NCBI GenBank assembly: GCA_030544215.1
Contig: JARZZO010000011.1
Span: 44,359,001-44,423,000, forward strand
Reading direction: 5' to 3'
Source of the DNA: Zantedeschia hybrid cultivar
Taxonomy: Eukaryota > Streptophyta > Magnoliopsida > Alismatales > Araceae
DNA: 64,000 nt
Of the stretch, positions 10,771 through 22,553 are shown piece after piece. A program made the translations under genes and the position numbers. Under the pieces are notes generated by a model that saw nothing but the letters and a program-made list of their open reading frames with translations, did no database searches and had not been told where the DNA came from. How positions within the stretch are numbered: position 1 is the first letter of the stretch; each line of letters starts with the position of its first letter.

Positions 10771-13233
10771 GTAACGACCCGTCACCCTATAATCGGAGAC
10801 CCGATTACTAAATAGGTATCGGATCATTATCTACAGGTTCACACCCGGATCTCAAACGACACGTCTAGAGAAGTAAGCGTTAAACAAAGCTAAATATAAT
10901 AATCTCACAGACCTCAAAGAAAGTACAAGTGCGCAGGAAGTAAAATAATAATGTTTGTACACAGTCCAACAATAATTATAAGGTCCAAGGAATTAAATAA
11001 GTACAGGCAGAAGAAAAGTACAACAACATCGAGGCATACCCCGGATCCGAGATAGTTGTTGGCCCACACACCAAGGAGAACACCACACGCCAACACTCGC
11101 CGAGAAGCCCACACCTGAAACTGCAGGGAGTGAGCCACACCAAAATTGGGCTCAATAGGGATCACCTGATCCCCGCCTCCCACACACACACCCACAAGTA
11201 CAACAATACAAGATGTAGGCAATTTTAAGTAAAGAAGTAAACACGGCTCTCACAGATTCCCAAATTCCGATATGAAACATATGCATTCGCAATGCAACAG
11301 GCACAGTTCTAAGCAATTCAAGCAACCCAACTCAACACCGCAGTTCGTAACCAAAGATTCGGCTAACACACAAACCACACTGCCGAACGCGTACAAACGA
11401 CGCCTCACAACACCACCAACACCTACGCCTGTCCACCCCTACGATGTTCCAGACACCGTAGCGTGAGGCAATGAGTTAAACTAGGACTAACTGGGACTAG
11501 TGAACCACCACCACTCAGTCACGTGTGCACACAAGCAGTCTAGACCACTGTCTTATCGACCGGACTTCCCTCAACGCCAGGCCTAGGCGCTTCAAGAGGG
11601 CCCTGGGGACCGGCGAAACCCCCCTCAAGCCTAAGCTATAGGGACTACCCGTAACCCTAACCTCCCGGGTCACATCAGGCCAAAGGGCGAAGGGTACCAC
11701 TCGTAACCTCGATATCTCAGGTTACATCAGGCCCAGTGGCGAAAGGGTAAACTCTAGCAGCACCAAACTCAGCTCCATAGTAAGAAACACGCCGGAAACT
11801 ACCACAACAAACTAGGAAAATACCGACTAGCTGGGACCAAACAACAACCCCTTGGATAGCACGTTGGCTACTCCGGCCTGTCTAGCTCTAGGTAGTTCTA
11901 CTTCCCCCAACCACAAGTGAAACACTAACATGTACCCCTCCCACACCGGTACGGCAACAATGCCACATAGACACCGTGTCCCTCCCACACCGACACAAGG
12001 TGTCAAATGCAAACAACAATCATTCTAGCTCCATAATCGCATAAACACACACACATACACAATGCGATTCCGATCATACAGAAATCATTGGCCTCGATGT
12101 ACAATTTCAAGCAAGCATTTTAATCGCACTATCTAACAATATAAACACATGTTAATTTCATGGATTAATGGGGTTCTGGCCTAATTGGCGTCGTCCTAGC
12201 CAGTCGCCATTTCAAATGGCGACGCTGTACCAAGACGCCATTCAAAACAAAACTCAATCCCACCTAAACTGCTCCCGGGACAAATCTGGCATAAATGGCG
12301 TCGCCCTAACCCATCACCATTTCAAATGGCGTCGCCCTAGCCGGACGCCATTTAGAGCCCAAAATCTGGTTTTCTGCAACTTCACTCGAACCTCAAAACG
12401 GGGTTTCCTCTCCCCCAAAATCACCCCAAAAATACCCAAAAATAAGAAATGAAGGAGAGAATCCAATTTACCACTTGAAACACACTAATTCCATTTCATA
12501 AAAATGACCATTTTCATTAAAAAGCCCCTTAAACATGCTCATTCTACCCAAATCTCCACACACGTCACATACTTCAAGTGGGAAAACATGGATAAAACAA
12601 CCAAATCACGTATAAGGATCGTCCCCCTACCGGTCACTTGAACTCCTCCTCGCTCCATGCCGCCGCACCGCAAACCGCCGCCGGTACCACCGTGGACGCC
12701 GTCACTCCACCGGGACGTCAGCCGCCATCCAGAGAATGAAGTGTCGCGGAGGAGGTGGTAGTGGTAGTGGTAAGAGGTAGAGAGGTGTTGGAGTGGTGGA
12801 AAAGGATGAAAGGGAAGGAGAAAGGAAAGGGGGAAACATAGATCAGAGAGAGGGAAGAGAGAGACTGAGAATGAGAGAAAGGAGGGAAGGTTCGGGTAGT
12901 CAAACCGAACAGGTGAAATCGCGTCGTCTTCGACAGACGTCATTCAGCCGACACGACAGGGGCGTACTCTGACAAAATGTTTGAAACGCGTCGTCCATCT
13001 AAGACGTCGTTCAGACGATATGACTGGGGCCGTACATACGTGCCCCAATGCCCATCCATGCGGCACAACAGCAAGCTACCTAAATGGCGTCCGTAATGCC
13101 CGACACCATTCTAAAGGCGTCGTGCACCCCAGACGTCATTTAGAAGTCACGCCCCTAACCCACCGGGGCCCAAACTAAAGGGTCCAGCTCCGAAACCGAC
13201 CCGATAACTGTACCCGAAACCTCATTCCTTACA
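10771..13233 (-). mobile_element. Solo LTR of the long-LTR family, TSD AGTAG
   Basis: This 2463-bp copy begins TGTAACGACC and ends CATTCCTTACA. It is flanked by perfect 5-bp duplications AGTAG (10766-10770 and 13234-13238). No internal region is present, so this is a product of LTR-LTR recombination. Removing the LTR and one TSD rejoins the copia RT frame. It carries GCGTC/GACGC palindromes at 12190-12355 and 12910-13145 and the shared-loop hairpins (11940-12000). Confidence 0.95.
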
Positions 13234-13784
13234 AGTAGTATGTCATCTACGTAAAGAATTAGGAAGGTGACTGCGCTCCCACTAGTCTTCTTGTACACAC
13301 AAGGCTCATCTTCATTCTTAATGAAGTCATAAGACTTGACAGCCTCGTCAAATTTTATGTTCTAACCTCGGAAAGTTTGCTTCAGTCCATAAATGGGCCT
13401 TCGAAGCTTGCACACTTTATCTAGAGATTCCTTGGATGTGAAACATTCTGGTTGTATCATATACACCTCTTCCTCAAGGTTACCGTTGAGGAAGACAGTC
13501 TTCACATCCATCTGCCAGATCTTGTAATCGTAGTGTGGAGCTATGGCGAGTAGAACTCTAATCGACTTTTTCATGACAACTAGTGAGAAAGTCTCGTCAT
13601 AGTCAATTCCTTGCCTTTGACAATATCCCTTTGCCACCAATCTTGCCTTATAAGTTTCGATCCACCCATCAGCACCGACCTTTCTCTTAAAGATCCACTT
13701 GCATCTAATGGGTACAATACCCTCGGGCAAGTCCTCCAAGTTCCAAATTTGGTTGGTGTACATGGACTGGATTTCTAAATTCAT
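13234..13784 (-). pseudogene. copia reverse transcriptase, N-terminal half
   Basis: The frame 13362-13784 is a textbook copia RT: W-x-L-E-D-L-P-E-G, KWIFKRKVGADG, YKARLVAKGYCQRQGIDYDETF, then WQMDVKTVFLNGNLEEEVYM and CKLRRPIYGLKQ. The region 13234-13361 continues to the LYVDD catalytic motif (aspartates at about 13244-13252) but carries disablements. Relatives usually have KTAFLNG where this copy has KTVFLNG. The polyprotein is interrupted by insertions and stops and is not functional. Confidence 0.9.
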
Positions 13785-14703
13785 GACTTCTCGCCATTTC
13801 CCAGCTTATGGGCCTTCTATGGCCTCCTGGTAAGTTTTAGGATCATCATCCTCATTATATTCTACCTTACACTCTCCTTCAGCGATATGTCCTACATATC
13901 GTTCGGATAGTCTAGGTACTTAACCAGATCTACGAGGTTCATCTGTATGTACCTAAACAGATTCAGGAACTGATATCTCATCCGATGATATTGCAGTTGT
14001 TTAGGGATCTGAAATATTCTTCCAATACTATTTTACTCCCACTGTCCTCCTGTAGAAGGTATTCCTCTTCCAAGAAGATAGCTTTCCTGACAACAAACAC
14101 ATTTTGTTTACCAGGATGGTAAAAGTAGAATCCAAAGGTTTCCTTTGGATATCCCACAAACCTGCATTTATCAGTTCGTGATTCCAGCTTGTCTGGATCA
14201 TGCCTCTTTACATAAGCAGGACAACTTCAGACTTTAACATGTTTAAATTCTAGTTTCCTGCCTTTCCATATCTCATATGGAGTAGAGGTCACAAACTTGC
14301 TGGGTACTCTGTTCAGAAGGTATGTTGCTGACTCTAGAGCATATCCCTAGAGGGACACAGGTAATTCCAAAAAGCTCATCATAGATCATACCATGTCCAA
14401 CAAGATGCGATTCATCCTTTCTGATACACCAATCATCTGCGGTGTATATGGAGGGGTCAGCTAAGAAAGGATACCTTTATCCTTTAAGAATTTTGTGAAA
14501 TCAATACTCAAGTATTCTCCTCCTCGATCTGATCGAAGAGCTTTAATACTCTTTCTAACAGCTTCTCTACCTCATTCTTGAACTCCTTGAACTTCTCAAA
14601 TGCTTCCAACTTGTACTTCATTGAGTATACATAGCCGAATCTTGAGAAGTCGTCGGTGAACGTGATGAAGTACGAGAAGCCACCTTTGGCTTGGGTAGAC
14701 ATG
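13785..14703 (-). pseudogene. copia integrase core remnant
   Basis: Only pieces remain in frame. The best is 14508-14702, with the integrase-core segment GGFSYFITFTDDFSRFGYVY (two of the catalytic-area acidic residues) followed by EAFEKFKEFKNEVEK. The rest (13785-14507) is collinear with the integrase C-terminus and RT linker but has stops and frameshifts. The gene is cut at 14703-14708 by the next solo LTR and continues at 17062. Confidence 0.75.
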
Positions 14704-14708
14704 TGACC

Positions 14709-17061
14709 TGTAAGGATCGGGACTTACGGATCCGGTTTTCGGGTCGGACCCTGTAGTTCTAGCCCTTGTGAGGGGCAGGGGTTCTAAGTCGAATCGCGTC
14801 AGGACCCCGAGACGCGTTTTAAACGGCGTCCACCGTGGCAGACGCGTTTCAGGTTCTGCCACGTGGGTGCCACATGGACTGACTTTGGGCCGCGAGAGTA
14901 CGGCCCTGTCAGGTCGTCTGAACGGCGTCCGTGTGAGTCGACGCCTTTCAGACTGCGACTCTGGGTGTGTCAGAGTACGGCCCTGACAAGTTGTCTGAAT
15001 GGCGTCTGTGTAGAACGACGCGTTTCAGACTCTTGTCAGAGCGGCCGTCATGTCACCTGATAGGCGTCCGTGCATGTCGACGCGTTTTAGCCAGTTTCTG
15101 GTTAACCCCGCGAGCCCTCCTTCTTTCCCTCATTTTCTCCTACTCTCCTTCTCTCCTTCTCCTCCAGCGACCGGCGGCAACCCCCTCCTCCTCCCTCTTT
15201 TCCTCACACCATTTCGCCTCTCCCTCCACTCCATCCTCCACCTGGCTCCTACCCCTACCACCTCCACTTCCACTGCGGCGTTCTACTCTCCAGACGGCGG
15301 CCGACGTCACGGTGGGGCTAGGACGACCTCGGCGGTACCGGCGGCGGCGTGGGGCGAGACAGGTGGACGGCTTGAAGTTCGGAGGCGTTCTAGTGTTCGG
15401 TAGGGTGACGGTTCCCACGGTTTTGTGTTTAAACCATGTTTTCCCCCGTTTATGCATGTTGTGGATCCTTGGTTTTGGGGGGTAGAATGAGCATGTTTAG
15501 GAGTTCTTTTGATGATATGGGGGATTTGCTATGAACGAGATTTCCTATGGATTGTGTGCCCCTCTTTCTCCTCCGTTTTTGGGTATTTTGGGGCTGTTTG
15601 GGTTGAAAGGGGAGCCCTCGGGCTCATGGCAACTCTGGTTCCTGGGGTTGAAAGACGTCGTGCATGGACGACGCCTTTTCAAAGGGCGTCGGGCCATCAC
15701 GACGCCTTTTAGACAGGAATCGCCTGACTGAGAGTCTGCCAGTTCGGGATTCTGGGACTAAAAGACGTCATGGGTGGTCGACGCGTTTTGAATAGCGTCG
15801 GGTAGCCATGACGCCTTTTAAGGCAGAAATCCCCTGTTTAAAGATTTCGGAAAATCCTGGTTTTCTGTGCTGAATGGCGTCTGAGGATGTCGACGCTTTT
15901 TGAAACGGCGACCACTAGTGTCGACGCGTTTTAAAGGGCCTGATTCTGAGGACTGATTTATGTAAACCTGTACACGGAGCTTGAATGGCGTCGGCCTTGG
16001 GCGATGCGATTCAAGACAGAACCCCACTAATTCATGCCAGTAAAATGTTTTCATACTGTTAGATGATGGTTAGTGCATGTTTTAGTGTACCCGGTGGAGA
16101 TGGATTCTTCATGACCGGATGGTGTCACATGTGTGTTATACGATCGCGGACTTTTCACGTAACCGGATCGTACAGTGCTGAGTTTTGGTGGTTTTGTGTT
16201 ACTGTGGACCTGGAGTGACATTGTAGCGATTTATCACCCTGTGCTGGTGGGGGCGTGAGCACAGCGCCGGTGGGGGCGTGGGCGGGGTGACGCCTAGTGA
16301 GAGAGGGTCACCTGGTGAACCCCGGGGTCAGCTAGTACCGGTGTCGGAGTGGTACATTCGGAGAGTCACTCATGCTGAGGGAAGGGGTAGTCACCTGAGC
16401 CAGTTGGGCCGGAGTAGCGAGCGTGCTATCCGAGGGGCTGCTCCTTGGTCTCAGCGGGTCGAGGTTTTTCTCACCGTTGTTTGTACGGTCGGCGAGTTCT
16501 ATCGAGACGGCAGTTGTGGGTTTTCTAACGGTTGGCTTAGATTGTGCATGATTATTATATTTCGACTGCATGTGTTCTCACATAGAGAATTAGATATCGC
16601 ACCTGCCACTACACTTGTTACTTTACTGTTAGCTGTACTTTACACTTGTGGGTGTGTGCGTGGGCAGTGGGGATCGAAGGATCCCTACTGAGTCTTGTCT
16701 TGAGACTCACCCCTGCGGTTTTCAGGTGAGGACTCCCAGCAGACTTAGAGCGGCGTGTGCGATCGGGTGTGGTGTGCCTTCAGCGGTTGTTCCGGGGTAT
16801 GCCCCGATGTAGTTGTTATTTATCTTTGGCCTGTATGTTTAATTATTTCCTTCTGTTGGAGAATGTAATTATTTGCTGTATCGAGTCGCATTGTAATAAT
16901 TTTAATTCCTGCACTTTTATTTCAATTCAATGCGATGTAAATGTTTAGCTTAGTTTATTATTTATTTCCCAGACTTACTAGATCCTGGTTTGGTCCCAAA
17001 CTAATGATTCGGTACCCATTTAGTAATCGGATCCCCGATTATAGGGTGGCGGGTCGTTACA
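14709..17061 (+). mobile_element. Solo LTR of the long-LTR family, TSD TGACC
   Basis: This 2353-bp copy runs from TGTAAGGATCGG to GGGTCGTTACA and is flanked by perfect TGACC duplications (14704-14708 and 17062-17066). It has no internal sequence. It carries palindromes at about 14799-15090 and 15650-16014, the hairpin cluster at 16230-16360, and the GGGGTATGCCCC stem at 16795-16810. ORFs of up to 172 codons at 14967-15485 fall in its GC- and pyrimidine-rich leader, have no family signature and are not conserved between LTR copies. Confidence 0.95.
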
Positions 17062-17750
17062 TGACCACATACATTTGAATGTATTAGTTCCAAAATGTCC
17101 TTGGCACGTTCTCCATATCCAGTAAATGGAGATTTTGCTATTTTTCTCATAAGGCAGGACTCACATGTTGCAAACGATTCATAATCAAATGCATTGAAAT
17201 ATTCATGTTTGTACAACTTATGCAACCTGCTTTCACCGATGTGCCCATGTCTACAATGCCACATGTAGGCTTGGTTCACACAATTCTTACTCTTCTTAAG
17301 AGCTTTATCAATGTGAAGATTGTAGTAAGAAATATCTAAAAGATATAGACCATTGACTAAAGGTGCCGAAGCAATTGATTTATTACCATAATAAATCGAA
17401 CAACTTTTGTTCTCTATAGTCAACCTATATCCTATCTTGTCTAAACAAGACATTGATATGATATTCTTTATTATGTTAGGAACATAATAACAATCTTCTA
17501 ATGATAAGACATCTCCCGATGTAAGCCTGAGATTTGCTGTCCCGACAGCAACCGCCACAACTTTTGCGCCGTTTCCTAGCCTCAGTTCCACCTCGCATTT
17601 TCTCAGCTTGCGATTACTTGTCAGCATTTGCACATCATGACAGATATGAGAAGCACATCCGGTATCTAATACCCAAGATGTGGAATCTCTAACTGACAAG
17701 TTGATATCTATCATATAGATATCTGAAACTTCTAATAGCTTCACCTTTCC
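17062..17750 (-). pseudogene. copia protease and GAG-pre-integrase domain
   Basis: The minus-strand frame from 17744 down contains the aspartic protease motif (WVLDTGCASHIC, active-site D-T-G), then the LRLGNGAKV flap-like segment. After these comes the GAG-pre-integrase zinc-binding block (MWHCRHGHIGESRLHKL ... CESCLMRKIAKSPF). These fit a copia polyprotein of the order gag-PR-INT-RT-RH. This part is open for about 230 codons, but it is cut at 17062 by the solo LTR and upstream gag is deleted. Confidence 0.9.
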
Positions 17751-18104
17751 ATGAGCTTTATCGCTGATGAACTCCTTACAGTTCCTCTTCCAGTAATCAT
17801 TCTACTTACAATAGAAGCAGTCACCTTTTACTACTCTTTTGCTTTTGTCTTTCAATCTTTTATCGTACACGATCATCTCTGCCTCAGGGACATCCAATGC
17901 CGGTACAGTAGGAGGATCAACTCCAAGGACGTAGGCAATGTGCTCAGATCTAAAAACACTCTTCAAGTTTTTGAGCCAAACCGAGTAGTTCGGGCTAGTC
18001 AAAAGATTGGCATCAAGTATGCCACGGAGTGGGTTATTCGACAACATATTTTCCTACAGGAGATAAGTAATCTATTTAGCAGATGTTCAATTATAGAAAT
18101 TTAA
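17751..18104 (-). pseudogene. copia gag, internally deleted
   Basis: Frame 17802-18047 begins with a typical copia gag N-terminus (LDANLLTSPNYSVWLKNLKS). After about 60 residues it jumps to RLKDKSKRVVKGDCFYCK, the start of the C-terminal CCHC knuckle. Roughly 150-200 residues of gag are therefore missing, and a stop follows the knuckle start. The presumed initiator is near 18047. Confidence 0.8.
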
Positions 18105-18215
18105 AACAAGACTTGGTCTTTTGATCAAGTTTTAACTCCCACTAATTTTCGATAGACTGTATAACCCTCAGCTATACAGAACGGGAGACGCCGACAGTCT
18201 CCTAGTGAGGATCAA
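18105..18215 (-). other. copia untranslated leader, part next to gag
   Basis: This stretch lies upstream of the gag start on the minus strand and continues at 25319 once the inserted gag-only element is removed. The last five bases, ATCAA (18211-18215), are the left TSD of that element. Confidence 0.6.
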
Positions 18216-19651
18216 TGTAACGACCCGCCATCCTATGACCGGGGACCCGGTCACTAAATGGATGTCGGCCCATTAACTACGGGCTCACACCCGGATCTCA
18301 CACAACACATCTGGAGGAGTAAGTGCTAAACAGTGCTAAATATAACAATCTCACGGACTACAAAGGTAAACAAGTGCGCAGGGAAAGTAACAATGTCCGT
18401 ACACAGTCCAACAATAATTACATGTCCAACAATTAAATAAGTACAGGCAGAAAGAAAGTACAACAACATCGGGGCATACCCCGGAACTAAGACAGCTGCT
18501 GGTCCGCACACCAAGAAGACACCACGCTACCGCTGCGCCTCGAAGTCCACACCTGAAACCGCAGGGAGTGAGCCACACCAGAACTGGGCTCAGTAGGGAT
18601 CATCCGATCCCCCGCCTCCCACTCACACACCCACAAGTGAAGCAACAGTAATATATAGAGCAGTTAAGTAAAGCAGTAAACACAACAAGCAACTCCAGCA
18701 CGAAACGCACGACGAACAGTGTAGCAGGAACAACTCTGAGTAACCCAAAGAACCCAACACAGAGCCACGCCTCACGACCGAAGTCCATAAGACGACTAAA
18801 CCACACAGTCGACCGAAGTCACACGTCGCCTCCCAACACTACCACCAGTGCTCACGCCTGTCTACCCCTACAGCGTTCCGGAGCACTGTAGGGTGAGGCA
18901 GTGAGCTGAACTAGGACTAGCTGGACTCAGTGTACCGCCACTGCCAGCTACGTGTGCACACAAGCAGTCTAGACTACTGTCCTACCACCGGATTGCCTCC
19001 ACGCTAGGCCTCAGCGCTTTCCTGGAGGGTCCTGGGGACCGGGAACCCCCGTCAAGCCGCAGCTATAGGAACTACCCGCAGACCCAACTCTCCCGGGCTG
19101 CATCAGGCCAAGGGCTAAAGGTACCACTCGTAACCTTGATCAAAGGTCACATCAGGCCCATTGGCTAAAGGGTAAACCAACTCCCACCAGTAAAACCACC
19201 AGCTCCACAGCAAGAGACACGCCGGAAGCCGTCACAACAAGCAAGGGAAACCCCGACCCGCTGAGACCAAACAGCAACCCCTCGGATAGCACACTAGCTA
19301 CTCCGGCCCGCCGGCTCAAGGTGGTTCTGCTTCCCTCAGCTAAAGGTAAAACACCACGAGCACCCCTCCTCACAGACACCATGACCCTGTCCCCACCGGT
19401 CCATGGTGACATCGGAAACCATTGTCACATCGATCCACAGTCGTATGATCACACACACACATATAACATGCTGTCAATCCATTCGCACAGTAAACCCCAG
19501 TCTTAACGTACAGTTAAAGCACATACACACCCACAGATGATGAAATCCCAGTCATGCAGAAGTTCTCAGTCTCAGTACATAACTCAAAGCATGCATTAGA
19601 ACCATCCCACCGTGAAACATACATCAAATACCCCAAGTTAACCATTTCTGG

Positions 19652-20010
19652 CTTGAATCGCGTCGACCGAGGTCGACGCCATTCAAGCCCCACAGACAGG
19701 TTTATTAAAAGACCAGAATAACCCTTAAAACGCGTCCACCGATGAAGTCGCCTATTAAAACGCGTCTGGATGGCCCGACGCCATTCAACCCCGAAATCCA
19801 GAATACAGAACCATTAAGCGGGGGCAAATCCTGCCTAAATGGCGTCATGGTGACTCGACGTCCTTCAGAAAGGCGTCGATCACCCATGACGTCATTTAGC
19901 CCAGCACCCCTAACCTCTGAAACTCGAACAGGGGGATTTCTGCCCTGAAACGCGTCGCACTTAACCGACGTCCTTCTAAAAGACGTCGACTAGGGACGAC
20001 GCCTTTCAGC
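19652..20010. repeat. Array of seven GCGTC-N-GACGC imperfect palindromes
   Basis: Units of about 36 bp each have an outer arm (CTTGAAT, TAAA, CTGAA or similar), an inner arm GCGTC, a spacer of 9-12, GACGC or GACGT, and the matching outer arm (ATTCAAG, TTTAG, TTCAG). The first unit (19652-19686) can form a stem of about 17 bp. Units often abut in pairs, sharing a TTTTGAAAGG-like junction. The same array occurs at the same relative place in every long LTR of the window. Confidence 0.8.
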
Positions 20011-20566
20011 GCCAGGAACCAGGTTCCCTGGTTCGAACCGAGGGTTCCTCCCTTGAACCCCAAGCACCCCGAAAACCCCAAAACAAGAGGGAGAGGAAGG
20101 AGAACTCAACTACCACATGCATACGCCGAATCCTACGATCACAAGCACGCCAATTCCCACAAGAAAACCCCCTAAACATGCTCATTCTAGCCCCAAATAC
20201 ATCACGTCACGCCGAGAATCACACGAACATCACAAGCAAGGTTCGTCCCCCTACCGATTCTTGAACTCCACCAAGCTCCTCGCCGCCGACCCGCCTCGCC
20301 CCACGCCGCCGCCGGTACCTTCGGGGACGCCGCCACTCCGCCGGGACGTCGGCCGCCGTCCGGAGAAGGGAACGCCGCGAAGGAAGTGGTGGAGGTAGAG
20401 GTGAGAGGTAGGGAAGCTATGGAGTGGTTGGAAGAGGAAGAAGAGGAAGGGAGGGGAGGAAGATCGCCGGAGACGGCGGAGGGGGTGACGAGAGAGAGAG
20501 GGAGGTGAGAAATGAGGGAAAGAAGGGAGGGCTCGCGGGGTCATTCAGAAACCAGCTAAAACGCGT

Positions 20567-20895
20567 CGATCGAGGCAGACGCCTATCAGTCTGACAGGAC
20601 AGCCGTACTGACACCGCTCTGAAACGCGTCGACCACCGTGGACGCCGTTCAGACGATGTGACAGGCCGTACTGACAACGCTCTGGCGCCATGCCCTGACA
20701 TCGCAGATGTCGCAGTCTGAAACGCGTCGACCCACCTGGACGCCGTTCAGACAAATCTGATAGGGCCGTACTCTCGCGGCCCGAAAACCCGCCCACGTGG
20801 CGCACACGTGGCACAACAACCAGGAACCTAAATGGCGTCCACACACCCTGACGCCTTTTGAAAGGCGTCGACGAGCGCTGACGCCATTCAGCCAG
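20567..20895. repeat. Second palindrome block, LTR start region
   Basis: Five more GCGTC-N-GACGC units lie at about 20567-20592, 20620-20655, 20717-20755 and a pair at 20828-20893. They are in the upstream (U3-like) part of the LTR on the minus strand, near CACGTGG boxes (20795-20815). The CACGTG cores and TGACG half-sites are plausible bZIP binding sites; this is inference. Confidence 0.7.
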
Positions 20896-20983
20896 AAATC
20901 ACAAGACTCCACAGGGTCCAAACCAGGGGATCCGGCCCGATCCCGACCCGAAAACCGAACCCGAAACCTCAGTCCTTACATTC

Positions 20984-20995
20984 TCCCCCCCTTAA
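20984..20995 (-). other. Polypurine tract of the gag-only element
   Basis: The minus strand reads TTTTAAGGGGGGG immediately inside the 3' LTR, preceded by GAGGACGAAATTC. The autonomous Tekay-type element has a near-identical end at 46631-46661, which links the two. Confidence 0.85.
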
Positions 20996-21356
20996 AAGAA
21001 TTTCGTCCTCGAAATTAGCAACCACTCAACGCTCACTCGGCTAACCACCACAAGCCGACACACCGATCACAACAAACATCATCACCAATCGCACACACAA
21101 GGCTCCACAGAAATAGCCAAACAAATTCACATCAAGCCAACCAAGATTCTCAATTCCAACACAAAGCTGAAAGATCAGCAATAACCACACACTAGCAAGG
21201 CACATATTACAAAATCGATTCTCCACCAAACCCAAATACATACAAGTGCCACTAGAGTCCACAACCACCTCTGAACAAGACAAGATAAAAGTGCCCATCT
21301 AGCACAGCCTCTCGAACCTCCACAAAGAGACGCAACTCCAATCACGCCTTACCCAC
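20996..21356 (-). other. Non-coding 3' tail between gag stop and PPT
   Basis: About 360 bp between gag and the polypurine tract, where pol would lie in an autonomous element. No protease, RT or integrase motif is visible, and no long ORF continues gag. The short ORF 21041-21298 has no family signature. Confidence 0.6.
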
Positions 21357-22397
21357 CTACTGACCACTCGGCCCCTGACCTGCCTTCTTCTTCCGGGGAC
21401 AGTTCCTCGCGAAATGTCCCTTCCTGCCACAGTCAAAACAGCTACCAGTGATCATGGGACATATTTTCTCGCCATGAAACCTGCTACAACGGGGACAACG
21501 ACCTGCAGCGTCCCGCCTCGCCTCCTGCTGCCAGCCGACCTCTGACTGCATCTGCTGAGCCGAACCATCTTCATCCTCGTCACAAGGAACCTCCTGGAAC
21601 TCGACCTCGAACGAACTCGAACCACCTGCCGAAAAAGCCGCTGATCGATCTCTGCTATGCTGCTTCTCCTGTGCTGAATGCTCCGATTCCTCTGCCGAGT
21701 GTTGAAACTGCATCTCCACCGCTGCCGCGCACCGAACCGCTGATGCTAGATCCTTACAACAGTGAGCTGCCACAAACTCCCTCAAATCATGCCGAAGTCC
21801 ATCCACGAATTTCTCCGTCCTCAGATCCTCACGCCCAGAAATGTGAGGAGCAAACCTTCCCAGGGCTACAAATCTCATCTGATACTCTAACACCGACGTA
21901 TCACCCTGCACCAATTCCATAAACTCCCTTTCCTTGGCCCTACGAACATGCCTCGGAAGGTACTGTCCACTGAACTCCCTCACAAAGCCTTCCCAAGGAA
22001 TCTCTCTCAAAGATCTATCTGGGAACATCAACCCCTTGACGGTAACCCACCAATCATAGGCATCACCCTTCAACAAGTAGGTCGCCAACAAGGTCTTGTC
22101 ACTCTCAGCACATTCTAGAACATCAAACACCTTCTCCACTTCCTTAATCCACTGCGCTGCCGCATCAGGAACAGGTTGACCCGTGAAAGAAGGAGGCTTC
22201 AGCTTCAAGAACCGCTCCACCACCGTGGATTGGCCACCTCGGGAACTGGACCCCTCAGCTCCATCTCTTTGCTGATATCTAGCCATAGCCTCAAACATAG
22301 CCTCCATGAAACGATCCACATCCTGACCTTCCGCCCTCGGATCACCACCACCTGCTCTCGAACCACGAGTCAACGGAGCTCTCCTCTTCGGCGCCAT
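21357..22397 (-). CDS. gag: Gag protein of the gag-only retrotransposon
   Basis: This is an open frame of 346 residues with no stop. I start at the MAPKRR methionine (22397) rather than 14 codons upstream, because the related gag at 42075 begins MAPRKR at the same place. Residues about 55-230 are the Ty3/gypsy capsid domain (FLKLKPPSFTGQP, WIKEVEKVF, LLKGDAYDWW, FSGQYLPRHVRRAKEREF, VDGLRHDLR). Residues 295-340 hold two zinc-binding knuckles: CPRCSRFHGEKIC, then the classic CX2CX4HX4C (CFDCGRKGHFARNC), followed by a basic tail. It forms virus-like particles and packages element RNA. No pol follows: the frame stops about 370 bp before the PPT. It is the only intact retrotransposon protein in the window. 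Confidence 0.95.
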   Translation of the reverse strand: MAPKRRAPLTRGSRAGGGDPRAEGQDVDRFMEAMFEAMARYQQRDGAEGSSSRGGQSTVVERFLKLKPPSFTGQPVPDAAAQWIKEVEKVFDVLECAESDKTLLATYLLKGDAYDWWVTVKGLMFPDRSLREIPWEGFVREFSGQYLPRHVRRAKEREFMELVQGDTSVLEYQMRFVALGRFAPHISGREDLRTEKFVDGLRHDLREFVAAHCCKDLASAVRCAAAVEMQFQHSAEESEHSAQEKQHSRDRSAAFSAGGSSSFEVEFQEVPCDEDEDGSAQQMQSEVGWQQEARRDAAGRCPRCSRFHGEKICPMITGSCFDCGRKGHFARNCPRKKKAGQGPSGQ

Positions 22398-22539
22398 CAC
22401 TACCCCACAAACACACAAACCGAACCAAAAACACGTCAAAACCTATCAATCTACACCAGCAGCCATCGCCTGTACAGACTCGTACTTATTGTTGGACTAT
22501 AATATCTAACCCAGTTTATCACATACTCGACCAGACTGA

Positions 22540-22551
22540 GCTCTGATACCA
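22540..22551 (-). other. Primer-binding site, tRNA-iMet type
   Basis: The minus strand reads TGGTATCAGAGC, a perfect match to the plant initiator-Met tRNA complement. It lies two bases inside the 5' LTR, which ends at 22554. Confidence 0.95.
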
Positions 22552-22553
22552 TC

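Larger units (their letters stand above)
18216..20980 (-). mobile_element. 3' LTR of the gag-only element
   Basis: It reads TGTAACGACC...AGTCCTTACA on the plus strand and is followed by the polypurine tract. It contains about 12 GCGTC/GACGC palindromes in two blocks (19652-20010 and 20567-20895), the GGGGTATGCCCC hairpin at 18470-18483 and a CTACAG...CTGTAG hairpin near 18868-18892. It differs from the 5' LTR at about 18863, 18878, 19223 and four sites between 19690 and 19975. Confidence 0.95.

Noticed and set aside
14967..15485. A 172-codon ORF as a gene in the solo LTR.
   Set aside because: It lies in GC- and CT-rich LTR leader, is not conserved in other copies and overlaps other spurious ORFs.
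19652..20895. CRISPR-like array.
   Set aside because: Units are short imperfect palindromes with variable spacing in a plant LTR, without uniform repeats or cas genes.
21671..22502. Plus-strand ORFs opposite gag (83 and 108 codons).
   Set aside because: They are shadows of the gag frame, without motifs.
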